This document shows, piece after piece, positions 16,779 through 24,310 of a stretch of 40,954 nucleotides of DNA. Numbering within the stretch: position 1 is the first letter of the stretch; each line of letters begins with the position of its first letter. The DNA comes from Planctomycetota bacterium. GTDB lineage: Bacteria > Planctomycetota > Planctomycetia > Pirellulales > Thermoguttaceae. The translations under genes were made by a program, and so were the position numbers. The notes below the pieces were generated by a model. It did not search any database and was not told where the DNA came from. It saw only the letters and a list, made by a program, of their open reading frames with translations. The stretch covers positions 1 to 40,954 of the forward strand of contig JAUWPQ010000004.1 in assembly GCA_030611515.1 (NCBI GenBank). Reading direction: 5' to 3'.

Positions 16779-17816
16779 ATGGAACTGAAATTCAACGACC
16801 TGGACCGCCGCATCTGGGAGGAGGAGTTGGACGCTCTGGTTCCCCAGCGAGTGTTCGACGTTCATACTCACGCATATCGTTGGAATCATAACCTGGACCC
16901 GGCAAAGGATAATGCGCCGCTCTACGAGTTCATGGGCCGACCGTTTCCAGAAGCGGGGTGGGACCAGCTTGATGAGTGCGATGGGATATTGCTGCCGGGC
17001 CGCGAGGTCCATCGCCTGGCCTTTCCCAATCCTTTCTCCCCGTCATGCGATTTCGAGGGCGCCAATCGGTTCGTGGCGGCCGAGGTGGGCAGCGACCCGC
17101 GCTCGGCGGCCCTGATGCTGGTCCAGCCTTCGATGAGTACGGAGTACCTGGAGGAGCAGGTCCGCGGCGCCGGCTTCTTGGGCTTCAAGCCTTATCGGTT
17201 TTATTCCAGCACGGGCGACGCGGTCTCGTGCCGGATCACCGACTTCCTGCCCGAACACCAGATTGAAGTGGCCCACCGCCACGGATTGCTTATCATGCTC
17301 CATCTCGCCAAGCGTGACGGAATCAGCGATCCCGAGAATCTCGCGGATCTGGCGCGTCTGACGGCAAAATATTCCCGCGTCAAGTGGATACTTGCTCATT
17401 GTGCGAGGAGCTACTCGACCTGGGCCATTGAGTGGGCCGCCCCGCGACTGCGAGAACTGACCAACGTCTGGTACGACACTTCCTCCGTCTGCGAATCCGA
17501 CGCCATCGAGGCCCTCATCCGCGGCGTGGGGCCCGACAGGGTCATGTACGGAAGTGACGACCTTCCGGTTGGCGTCGCCCGCGGCAAGTATATCACTTTC
17601 GGACGTGCCTGGTGCTTTCTTTCGGAGAACAACCATGCCCTTGACCTGTCCCACTGCGACCCTCGCATGACATTCGTCCGCTATGAGCAGTTGCGCGCGA
17701 TGCGCCGCGCCGTGCTGCGGTTGAATCTGGACCGCGGTCAGATCGAAGACCTCTTCCACAACACGGCTGCACGGTTGGTCGAATCCGCAAGGGCAGACCT
17801 TTCCAGCGCGCACTAG
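16779..17816 (+). CDS. Amidohydrolase-family TIM-barrel protein
   Basis: 345 residues. The metal motif HxH is at FDVHTHAY (H29, H31), a mid-barrel GFKPYRFYS precedes two histidines (VAHRHGLLIMLHLAKRD, LAHCARSY), and the C-terminal aspartate is in YGSDDLP. This is the amidohydrolase-2 (PF04909) layout, whose members hydrolyse lactones or decarboxylate or hydrolyse cyclic substrates. In a sugar operon a lactonase acting after an oxidoreductase is plausible but inferred. It is the last gene of the DeoR-led operon; ATG 16779 is 2 nt after the previous stop. It converges on the aminotransferase gene at 17843, and only a weak TTCCG/CGGAA stem lies between them. Confidence 0.85.
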   Translation: MELKFNDLDRRIWEEELDALVPQRVFDVHTHAYRWNHNLDPAKDNAPLYEFMGRPFPEAGWDQLDECDGILLPGREVHRLAFPNPFSPSCDFEGANRFVAAEVGSDPRSAALMLVQPSMSTEYLEEQVRGAGFLGFKPYRFYSSTGDAVSCRITDFLPEHQIEVAHRHGLLIMLHLAKRDGISDPENLADLARLTAKYSRVKWILAHCARSYSTWAIEWAAPRLRELTNVWYDTSSVCESDAIEALIRGVGPDRVMYGSDDLPVGVARGKYITFGRAWCFLSENNHALDLSHCDPRMTFVRYEQLRAMRRAVLRLNLDRGQIEDLFHNTAARLVESARADLSSAH

Positions 17817-17842
17817 CCAGACACACTTCCGACAACGGAAAC

Positions 17843-19198
17843 TCATGTTAGGCGTGCGAAACCGCTGTGGCGGATTGGTCCGCCGATCCGGCCGACCACG
17901 TCGCCCTGGCGCACGGCTTGCCCGAGTTCCCGGAAAACCTCCTCGGCAACCGCCAAATACCGGTCAACGTGCCGCGGGGTGTGGGCCAGACTGGGATAGA
18001 ACCCGGCGCCGGCCAGAAAACCGTGCCCCAACATGCGCACGGTTAGCAACGTTTGCAGGGCCAGGGCCTCGGGATGGTCGAAGCCGAAGTAAGTCAAGGC
18101 TGGATAACCGGACAGTTTCAACGGCACGCTCTCGCGGGCGGCAATTCGCTGAAGCCCCTCGCGCAACCGGGTTCCGATCATCGCGATATGGCCCGGCACG
18201 TCGATCCGCTGCATCTTATGCACGACGGTCAAGGCCGCCGCTGGGCCTATGCCTTCGGTCCAGTACGTGCTGGAAATGAATGAACCCTGGGCGGCGTCCA
18301 TTACGTCGGATCGGCCGATAATCGCGGCCATGGGATGGCCGTTGCCGATCGTCTTGGCAAACACCGCGATGTCGGGCTGTACGCCGAACCGCAGATGCGC
18401 GCCGCCGAGTGTCAAGCGCCAACCGACGGTAATTTCGTCGAACACCAACGCGGCGCCCGCGCCGTCGCACAACTCCCGCACTCCTTCCAGGAAACCGGGC
18501 GTCGGATCGGAATGACGAGTAGTTTCCATTACGACCGCGGCCAGACGACTCCCTTCTTGCTCGACGATCCGCGCCAGCGAGTCGAGATTATTGTAGTTGA
18601 ACGGCAGGGCCGTGCCGGCCAACTGTCGCGGCACACCGTTGGGCGACAGGCCCGGCAGGAGATGTTTTCCAAGCGCATCGTCGCCGGCTTGCGTCGTGCG
18701 GTTGGCCGCCAGATACCAGTCGTGCCAGCCGTGGTAGCCGCAGAAGGCGATTATGTCGCGTCCCGTGTAAGCACGCGCAATGCGGACCGCCATCGCCATG
18801 GCCTCGCCCCCGGTCCGCGCATAGCGCACCTTCTTGGCCCAAGGATGGATCGCCAACAGCAGTTGGGCCAACTCGACCTCCTCCGGGTTGTTCAACGTAC
18901 ACATCGACCCGGCCTTCACCCGGTCCACCACCGCCTGGGTTACGTCTGAATCGTTGTATCCCAGCAGACACGCCCCGATCCCCATGAACGACATGTCCAC
19001 GTAACGCCGGCCGTCCAGATCGACAACCTCACAGCCATGAGCTTCCCGGTAGTAGGCGGGCCATTGGTCCGGCGCGAACATCTCCGGCCGCTTGCTCAAC
19101 AGTTGTGTGCCGCCGGGAATCAAAGACTTGGCTTGCCGGTATAACCGTTGGCACTTCGATTCATCGGCTCCTGCCGGAGTCGTATTTTCTTTGGGCAT
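17843..19198 (-). CDS. Class III aminotransferase, glutamate-1-semialdehyde aminomutase-like
   Basis: 451 residues. Motifs: KSLIPGGTQLLSKRPEMFAP near the N terminus, YARTGGEAMAMAVRIARAYTGRD for PLP-phosphate binding, LVFDEITVGWRLTLGG, and the Schiff-base lysine in VFAKTIGNGHPM (K282). The arrangement resembles GSA-aminomutase (HemL) and spore-coat/sugar aminotransferases more than GABA aminotransferases, but the sequence departs from HemL and the sugar operon context argues for a different substrate. It is the last gene of the GntR-led minus-strand operon, 37 nt after the aldolase gene. This is the second class III aminotransferase in the window, with a different subfamily look from the first. 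Confidence 0.88.
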   Translation of the reverse strand: MPKENTTPAGADESKCQRLYRQAKSLIPGGTQLLSKRPEMFAPDQWPAYYREAHGCEVVDLDGRRYVDMSFMGIGACLLGYNDSDVTQAVVDRVKAGSMCTLNNPEEVELAQLLLAIHPWAKKVRYARTGGEAMAMAVRIARAYTGRDIIAFCGYHGWHDWYLAANRTTQAGDDALGKHLLPGLSPNGVPRQLAGTALPFNYNNLDSLARIVEQEGSRLAAVVMETTRHSDPTPGFLEGVRELCDGAGAALVFDEITVGWRLTLGGAHLRFGVQPDIAVFAKTIGNGHPMAAIIGRSDVMDAAQGSFISSTYWTEGIGPAAALTVVHKMQRIDVPGHIAMIGTRLREGLQRIAARESVPLKLSGYPALTYFGFDHPEALALQTLLTVRMLGHGFLAGAGFYPSLAHTPRHVDRYLAVAEEVFRELGQAVRQGDVVGRIGGPIRHSGFARLT

Positions 19199-19235
19199 CA
19201 GTTAGGTCCGTTTCTCAAGGACGATCAAGTTCGAT

Positions 19236-20009
19236 TCATTGTATTTCGGCAAATGCTTTGCTTACCCGCCGAAATTCCTCACCCAAGATCACCACGTCGG
19301 CGGAGACGTTGATGAATTGGTAGCCCATGGCCGCCGTCTCCGCCAGGGTATCGAAGGAGGCCACCGTGCCGGCGAACTTGCCGTGGCGTTTGGCCGTCTC
19401 CACGACTCGGCGCCGTGCCTCGACGACCCGCGGATGGTTGATGTTGCCCGGCTCGCCGATCGCGTGGCTGAAATCGCCGGGACCAAACAATATAATATCG
19501 ATCCCCTCGACCTGCGCGATCTGGTCCAACTCTTCCATCGGCTCGGGATCCTCGATCTGCACGATGACGAACCGCTGCTGGTTGGCCTGCCGCACGTAGT
19601 CGGGCAACGAGATCATGCAGTATGCCCCGTCGGAGTTGCCGCCGTCGATGGGTCTACGGCCGATGGGATGAAACCTGGTTTGCCAGGCGACGCGTTTGGC
19701 GTCTTCCAGGCTCATCAGGTGCGGCACCATGATTCCGGCCGCGTCCATCTCCAGCGGATGGATCATGTCGCTGTAGCTGCCGCGCGGCACGCGCACCATC
19801 GTATCCACGTCGTGGATCTTGGCGGCTCTGACCTGATTGCCGATCTCTTGCAGGTCGCAGGGGACGTGTTCGCGGTCGAGCCAGATGCAGTCCACGCCGC
19901 ATAAGGCGGCGATTTCCGCCACGCAGGGATCGGTGAGATTGAGTTTCACGCAGCAGGCCAGTTTACCCGCTCGCAGCTTCTTCAATACGCGACTTGGCCG
20001 TAATTGCAC
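19236..20009 (-). CDS. HpcH/HpaI-family class II aldolase/citrate lyase-like protein
   Basis: 257 residues, normal for the family. The metal-dependent pyruvate aldolase layout is clear: DCIWLDREHVPCD, MVRVPRGSYSDMIHPLEMDAAGIMVPH, the FHPIGRRP arginine region, VIVQIEDPEPMEE with the metal-binding glutamate, and IILFGPGDFSHAIG with the metal-binding aspartate. Such enzymes cleave 2-keto-3-deoxy sugar acids to pyruvate or a related keto acid plus an aldehyde. The start is GTG 20009, preceded by AAAGGAG at 7 nt. The upstream SDR stop originally lay only 12 nt away; a palindromic element with a 12-bp target duplication now separates them. Confidence 0.9.
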   Translation of the reverse strand: MQLRPSRVLKKLRAGKLACCVKLNLTDPCVAEIAALCGVDCIWLDREHVPCDLQEIGNQVRAAKIHDVDTMVRVPRGSYSDMIHPLEMDAAGIMVPHLMSLEDAKRVAWQTRFHPIGRRPIDGGNSDGAYCMISLPDYVRQANQQRFVIVQIEDPEPMEELDQIAQVEGIDIILFGPGDFSHAIGEPGNINHPRVVEARRRVVETAKRHGKFAGTVASFDTLAETAAMGYQFINVSADVVILGEEFRRVSKAFAEIQ

Positions 20010-20033
20010 GACGATTCTCCTTTATTTGCAGGT

Positions 20034-20165
20034 TTTCTCGTTCCCATGCTCTGCGTGGGAACGGGTAACAGGTGACGCTCCGCGTCGGGCACTGCCTCTC
20101 CCCACGCCGACGCGGAGCGTCGGGAAAGTTGGGTTCCCACGCGGAGCGTGGGAACCAGGAATATA
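20034..20165 (+). mobile_element. GTTCCCACG palindromic element, copy 3, with 12-bp target duplication
   Basis: 132 bp bounded by TTATTTGCAGGT at 20022-20033 and 20166-20177. It begins TTTCTCGTTCCCATG, has stems around CCGACGCGGAGCGTCGG, and ends GGGAACCAG plus AATATA. The duplicated target is the end of the SDR gene (minus strand ACCTGCAAATAA, read Thr-Cys-Lys-stop) running into the aldolase ribosome binding site, so both the stop codon and the downstream AAAGGAG survive the insertion. Its + orientation is opposite to the operon. Confidence 0.85.
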
Positions 20166-20966
20166 TTATTTGCAGGTGTAGCCGCCATCGACGGCAATGT
20201 TCGCTCCGGTAACGTAGGCGGAGGCGTCCGAGGCGAGAAAGACAACCGCTCCTTTCAGATCGGATTGGTCGGCCATGCGGCCCAGGAACGTCCGGGCGTT
20301 GTATCGTTCGACGAAGCGGGGGTCTTGGTCGTTGAAAAACCCGCCGGGGCTGACCGCGTTGACCCGCACGCCGCGGGGACCGAGTTTCGAGGCGGCAAAG
20401 CGGGTCAATTGCAACAGCCCGCCCTTGTGAAAATAGTAATCCGGCGGCAGGCCCCAATCCAAGCCCTCATAGAGCGTATAGTCGGGGCCGACCGTGCCTT
20501 GAATCGAACCGACGTTGATGATGCTCCCTTGACCGCGCTCGGCCATCCACTCGCCGAACGCGCGGACCATCAGGAACAAGCCCGTGGCGTTCACCTCCAT
20601 GCTCTTGGTGAAGTCGGCCGCCGAGCTGGACCAATCGCTCATCGGCCGAAGCACGGAGTTGTTCACCAACACGTCGATCTTTCCGGCCGCGTCGAGCACC
20701 TGCCGGAGCAATTGGTCGACCGACTCTTCGCTGCTTTGGTCGTACTGCAAGACGCCGACTTCCAACCCGGCGCGGCGGAACGACTCGGCCTGTGTTTGCT
20801 GCCGCTGGATATTGCGGCTGGCCATGAAGGTTCGAGCGCCGGCCTCGGCCATCGCCTCGACGATCTGCCGGCCGAAGAGTCCGGCCCCGCCGGTGACCAG
20901 CGCCACCCGCCCGCTCAAATCAAACATATCTCGAACGGTCCGTTTGTTTTCCGGCGTATCGCTCAT
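20166..20966 (-). CDS. Short-chain dehydrogenase/reductase (SDR)
   Basis: 266 residues, classical SDR length. The cofactor motif is TGGAGLFGRQI, the NNSVLRP loop stands for NNAG, the serine of INVGSIQG and the catalytic YxxxK of YYFHK follow, and the end has LASDASAYVTGANIAVDGGY. An NAD(P)-linked oxidation or reduction of a sugar or sugar acid is likely. ATG 20966 follows AAAGGAG by 7 nt; upstream extension to 21035 is rejected. The last codons (Thr-Cys-Lys-stop) are duplicated downstream by the palindromic element, leaving the protein end intact. It lies 37 nt after the oxidoreductase gene of the same operon. Confidence 0.92.
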   Translation of the reverse strand: MSDTPENKRTVRDMFDLSGRVALVTGGAGLFGRQIVEAMAEAGARTFMASRNIQRQQTQAESFRRAGLEVGVLQYDQSSEESVDQLLRQVLDAAGKIDVLVNNSVLRPMSDWSSSAADFTKSMEVNATGLFLMVRAFGEWMAERGQGSIINVGSIQGTVGPDYTLYEGLDWGLPPDYYFHKGGLLQLTRFAASKLGPRGVRVNAVSPGGFFNDQDPRFVERYNARTFLGRMADQSDLKGAVVFLASDASAYVTGANIAVDGGYTCK

Positions 20967-21003
20967 ACCGTTTCTCCTTTTTTTCTCGCGGTAAACCGAG
21001 GTA

Positions 21004-22005
21004 TTACCCGATCGTTTGCCATCTTTCCTTTTCAAGCGAAGCCAACGCGGCCAGATTCACCCGCAATGTTTGCAGCCCTTCTTCGAGGCTGCAAAGAGGC
21101 GGGGCGCGGCCATCGAGGACGTCAAGGAAAGCGTTGGCTTGAAGGACGAACAACTCGTTGCGGGCAAGCTGTCGCGGAGGCTCGTCGTGCCACGACTCGT
21201 CGGAATGGGTCATCCATCGCCAGCGCGACAGATGTCCCTCGAAGCGGACGCTTCCCCGTTCGCACACAACGGTAATTGTCATCTCGTTTGGCGCCTGATG
21301 CTGATTCAGGCTGTAGCAGCCCAGCACGTCGCCTTGATGGGTCAACACATGGGCGGTGTCCTCGACCGAGACGCCTTCGAGCACCTGGTGGGCGGCGTCG
21401 GCCACCAGCCGATTGATCGGACCAACGAGCCACTCGCCGGCGTTCAGCACGTGGGTCAGCGAGTCTTGAATCGCCCCGCCGCCGGTGGCGCGGTCGCGGT
21501 AATAAATCTCCCGATACTTTGGCCGATAGGTGGGGAAGTGTTGGCCCGAGACGGCAATCACCTGGACGGGCCGACCGAATCTTCCTTCGGCGATTGCGGC
21601 CCTCATCGACTCCAGCACCGGATTGGCGCGGTAAACATAAGCCACGGCCGACACCAGCTCCTTTTCTCGCAGCAACCGTTGCAGTTCGTCGATCCGGTCG
21701 AGGTTCGTGCTCAGCGGCTTTTCGATAAATAAATGCAAGCCTGCCTCGGCCAGACGGATAGCCTGGGGTATGTGCAGATGAGCGGGCGTGGCGATCACCG
21801 CCGCGTCGGCACGCTCGGCCGCCAAAGCGGTTTCCAAATCGGGGTAGCAACGGTCGACGCGATACTCCTCCGCAATCCGCGCCCGCAACTCGGGGTCGAT
21901 CTCGCAAAAGGACAACTCCGCTCGCCCGGTGTCGCGGAAACATCGCAGATGGCGGAGTCCGATGGACCCCACGCCGACGATCAAGATGTTTTTCGGTTGC
22001 GTCAT
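21004..22005 (-). CDS. Gfo/Idh/MocA-family oxidoreductase
   Basis: 333 residues. Rossmann motif VGVGSIGLRHLRCF at the N terminus, VIATPAHLHIPQAI, the catalytic EKPLS, and the second-domain segment DSLTHVLNAGEWLVG. An NAD(P)-dependent sugar dehydrogenase or reductase; substrate unknown. ATG 22005 (MTQPKNILIVG) has CGGAG 5 nt upstream; the longer frame to 22092 is made of repeat sequence. It follows the NagB-like gene in the GntR-led operon, with copy 4 of the GTTCCCACG element filling the gap. Confidence 0.9.
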   Translation of the reverse strand: MTQPKNILIVGVGSIGLRHLRCFRDTGRAELSFCEIDPELRARIAEEYRVDRCYPDLETALAAERADAAVIATPAHLHIPQAIRLAEAGLHLFIEKPLSTNLDRIDELQRLLREKELVSAVAYVYRANPVLESMRAAIAEGRFGRPVQVIAVSGQHFPTYRPKYREIYYRDRATGGGAIQDSLTHVLNAGEWLVGPINRLVADAAHQVLEGVSVEDTAHVLTHQGDVLGCYSLNQHQAPNEMTITVVCERGSVRFEGHLSRWRWMTHSDESWHDEPPRQLARNELFVLQANAFLDVLDGRAPPLCSLEEGLQTLRVNLAALASLEKERWQTIG

Positions 22006-22023
22006 TGTCGCTCCGTATTTATT

Positions 22024-22111
22024 CTGGTTCCCACGCTCCGCGTGGGAACCCTCGGTTTCCGACGCTCCGCGTCGATGGCAATGCGTTCCCACGGAGGACC
22101 GTGGGAACGAG
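22024..22111 (-). mobile_element. GTTCCCACG palindromic element, copy 4 (shorter)
   Basis: About 88 bp, read on the minus strand from CTCGTTCCCACGG to GGGAACCAG followed by AATAAATA. The terminal hairpins and a CGACGCGGAGCGTCG stem are kept; the middle is shorter than in copies 1-3. Flanks are not an exact duplication: AGAATAA occurs at both ends, and a diverged ACGGGAGACATTAGC (upstream) resembles ACGGAGCGACAATGAC (downstream, around the oxidoreductase start). If real, the duplication has decayed. Confidence 0.7.
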
Positions 22112-22132
22112 GGTTTCAGCTAATGTCTCCCG

Positions 22133-23098
22133 TTATTCTCGAATGTCGCAGTACGCCACCCGTCGCTCGGAGATATTCCGGGTGTCGATATCCGCGGCCA
22201 CCGCGCCGGAAAGCCATATCTCGCCGCCGATTACCTGGTAAAGGCTGCCGGGCACTTTCGGCGTCACCGGGCCGTGGATCATCAGCCGCGTGATGAACCG
22301 CTGCCACGACACGTCGCCGTACGAGAACCAATGATAACACTTATTGACCTTCGAGCCGACCAGGTCTCTGGGGCCGATGGTGGCGGCCATCGGCGGGACT
22401 CGGTGCCAGGCCCCCGACGCCCCCGCATCGCAGAAAAGACTGTTCTGCGCGACGGTCAGCGGATGTAGATCGACGATCTGCGCGCCCTCGCGCATAAAGG
22501 CGTCCATGTCGTCGCCGAACCGGGCGCCTATATGCGGCTCGAAGAAGGCGATGTGCCCGTTCCAACCGCAACCGCCGTAACAAACGTCGGCCCCGCCCAT
22601 GTCCTCGATCATCTTCGAGTAATCGTGGATGTTCGCCGTACTGGGAAAGTGAATCTGCTCGGCCGGAATGGCCAACTCCGGCTTGATGCGATTGAACAAG
22701 TCGCGCCACATCCAGTACTGAAAACCGCCGGGATGGTCGGCCGGCGCGGTGTTGCCCTTTTCGTCGGCGTATTCGTCCATGTTGAACGTATGCACGTGCT
22801 TGCAGGAGATGTTCAACTGGTTGATCATCTGCGCCAGCAGCGCGTACTGGGGATTAGGGGCTCCAAGAATAATGACGTGTTGCCGACCCTCCTCCAAGCT
22901 GCGCTTGATGCCGCTGAGAATGTCGAGCAGGTACTTGAACGTGAACTGCGTGTCGTCCTCGACCACGGCGATCTTCAACTTGGGATTCGGATGCCGGCAG
23001 AGATCCTCCCGGCTTATCCGCATTACCCGTTCGCATACTTCCACGTCGGTAAACGGATGCACCGGGGCCGACGCATAAGTGAATCGCGGCATTGTCAT
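22133..23098 (-). CDS. NagB-like sugar-phosphate isomerase/deaminase homologue with altered active site
   Basis: 321 residues, longer than the ~266 of E. coli NagB. The fold is clear: VIILGAPNPQY, the FNMDEYAD segment (D108, equivalent to catalytic D72) and GGCGWNGHIAFFEP. In E. coli NagB the last motif is GxGxDGHIAFNEP with D141, H143 and E148; here the aspartate is replaced by asparagine (N180) while H182 and E187 are kept. The enzyme may therefore not be a standard glucosamine-6-phosphate deaminase. It lies 9 nt after NagA, as expected for a deacetylation-then-deamination pair. ATG 23098 and ATG 23092 are both possible, with AAGGAA upstream. Confidence 0.85.
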   Translation of the reverse strand: MTMPRFTYASAPVHPFTDVEVCERVMRISREDLCRHPNPKLKIAVVEDDTQFTFKYLLDILSGIKRSLEEGRQHVIILGAPNPQYALLAQMINQLNISCKHVHTFNMDEYADEKGNTAPADHPGGFQYWMWRDLFNRIKPELAIPAEQIHFPSTANIHDYSKMIEDMGGADVCYGGCGWNGHIAFFEPHIGARFGDDMDAFMREGAQIVDLHPLTVAQNSLFCDAGASGAWHRVPPMAATIGPRDLVGSKVNKCYHWFSYGDVSWQRFITRLMIHGPVTPKVPGSLYQVIGGEIWLSGAVAADIDTRNISERRVAYCDIRE

Positions 23099-23107
23099 AT
23101 TCGTTCC

Positions 23108-24310
23108 TTATTCTTCGTTAGAGTCAAAGACGCATCTGCCGGCGACCCACGTGCAAACGGCGCGTGGCCCGGCGGCGGTTTGTTTCCAAAGCACCAGATC
23201 GGCGTCCGCTCCTACGCGGAGCGTGCCCTTGGCGGTCAGTCCCAGCAGCCGGGCCGCGTTGCCGCTGCCGACGGCCCAAATCTGCTCTTCCGGCCAGTCG
23301 AGCCAATCGAACAGGTTTGCCATGCCGCGGTCCATCGTCAGCGTACTGCCGGCCAAACAGCCGTCGCCCGGCAAGCCGGGGCGATGGAGCCGAGCGGCGC
23401 TGCCAGTCTTGACTTTCCCCAGCGGCGAGTCGTATACGCCCGGCGGCAGTCCGGCGCCGATGTTCGAGTCGGTGGCCAGAATCAGGTTCCGAAAACCTTT
23501 TGCCGCCGCTACGGCGCGGATGGCGGTCGGATGGACGTGAACGCCGTCGGCGACCACGTCGGCCGAACAGCGTGGATCGGCCAGCACAGCCTCGACCGCG
23601 CCGGCCGGCCGCACGCCCGGGTCCGTCTCCTCGGGCAGCGGAAAGACGTCGTAGAAATGCGTGGCGTGCCGGGCGCCGGCGTCGATGGCCGCCTGGGTCT
23701 GTTCCACCGTCGCCCGCGTGTGGGTAATCAGCGGAACCACGCCCAGTTTGCGCAGCCGCTCGATCACCGGCAGGATGTTGGGCACCTCGGGGCTGATCGA
23801 CATCGCGGCGATTTTTCCGCCGGCGGCAGCCCACAATTCTTCGAGGAAGCCCAAGTCGCCGGCCATGGTTCGTACGCCCGCGCCGGGCAGCGCGAGGAAT
23901 GGACCCTCCAGATGAAAGCCGGGCATCGAGGCCCCATCGGACTGAGACAGCGCCGCGGCCAACGACGCCAACTCGCCGATCCGCTCGGGCGCGAGCATCG
24001 CGCAAAGCGTCGGCAGCACACACGTCGTACCGTACCGTCCCAACCGACGCGACGCGGCCACGATCTGCTCCGGGTCCGGCTCGTATACATACTGCTCGAT
24101 GCCGTGGGTATGAATGTCGATCAAACCGGGGGTCAACAGCCGTCCGGCGCCGTCGATTCGGCGTGGGCAATCGGACGGCATGGTGTCGCGGGAACCGAGT
24201 TCGGCGATTTTTCCGCCGCTGATACGAACCCAAGCGGCCACGACCCCTTCGCCCGGCTCCAGGGCACGCACGTCGGCAATCAGCAGATCGGTATCGACCG
24301 GTTTCGTCAT
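23108..24310 (-). CDS. nagA: N-acetylglucosamine-6-phosphate deacetylase
   Basis: 400 residues, usual length. All NagA landmarks are present: PGLIDIHTHG, HLEGPF (E135), the ligands THT (H197) and THFYDVF (H218), DGVHVHP, and the catalytic aspartate in ATDSN (D281), followed by LAGSTLTMDRG and the C-terminal VGADADLVLW. It removes the acetyl group from GlcNAc-6-phosphate (or a related N-acetylhexosamine phosphate) in the cytoplasm. ATG 24310 overlaps the GntR stop (ATGA), so expression is coupled to the regulator. The presence of an intact NagA next to a modified NagB-like protein makes an N-acetylated amino sugar the best-supported substrate of this operon. Confidence 0.9.
   Translation of the reverse strand: MTKPVDTDLLIADVRALEPGEGVVAAWVRISGGKIAELGSRDTMPSDCPRRIDGAGRLLTPGLIDIHTHGIEQYVYEPDPEQIVAASRRLGRYGTTCVLPTLCAMLAPERIGELASLAAALSQSDGASMPGFHLEGPFLALPGAGVRTMAGDLGFLEELWAAAGGKIAAMSISPEVPNILPVIERLRKLGVVPLITHTRATVEQTQAAIDAGARHATHFYDVFPLPEETDPGVRPAGAVEAVLADPRCSADVVADGVHVHPTAIRAVAAAKGFRNLILATDSNIGAGLPPGVYDSPLGKVKTGSAARLHRPGLPGDGCLAGSTLTMDRGMANLFDWLDWPEEQIWAVGSGNAARLLGLTAKGTLRVGADADLVLWKQTAAGPRAVCTWVAGRCVFDSNEE

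Noticed and set aside
17817-17842. Bidirectional terminator between convergent genes
   Set aside because: Only a 5-bp TTCCG/CGGAA stem with no T-tract is visible.
17843-19198. HemL (glutamate-1-semialdehyde aminomutase) for tetrapyrrole synthesis
   Set aside because: Although the fold is GSA-AT-like and a URO-D-family gene is in the window, both are embedded in sugar operons, lack heme-pathway neighbours and differ from the canonical enzymes in key motifs.
20148-21275. 375-codon open frame on the + strand
   Set aside because: Antisense to SDR and oxidoreductase genes with clear motifs.
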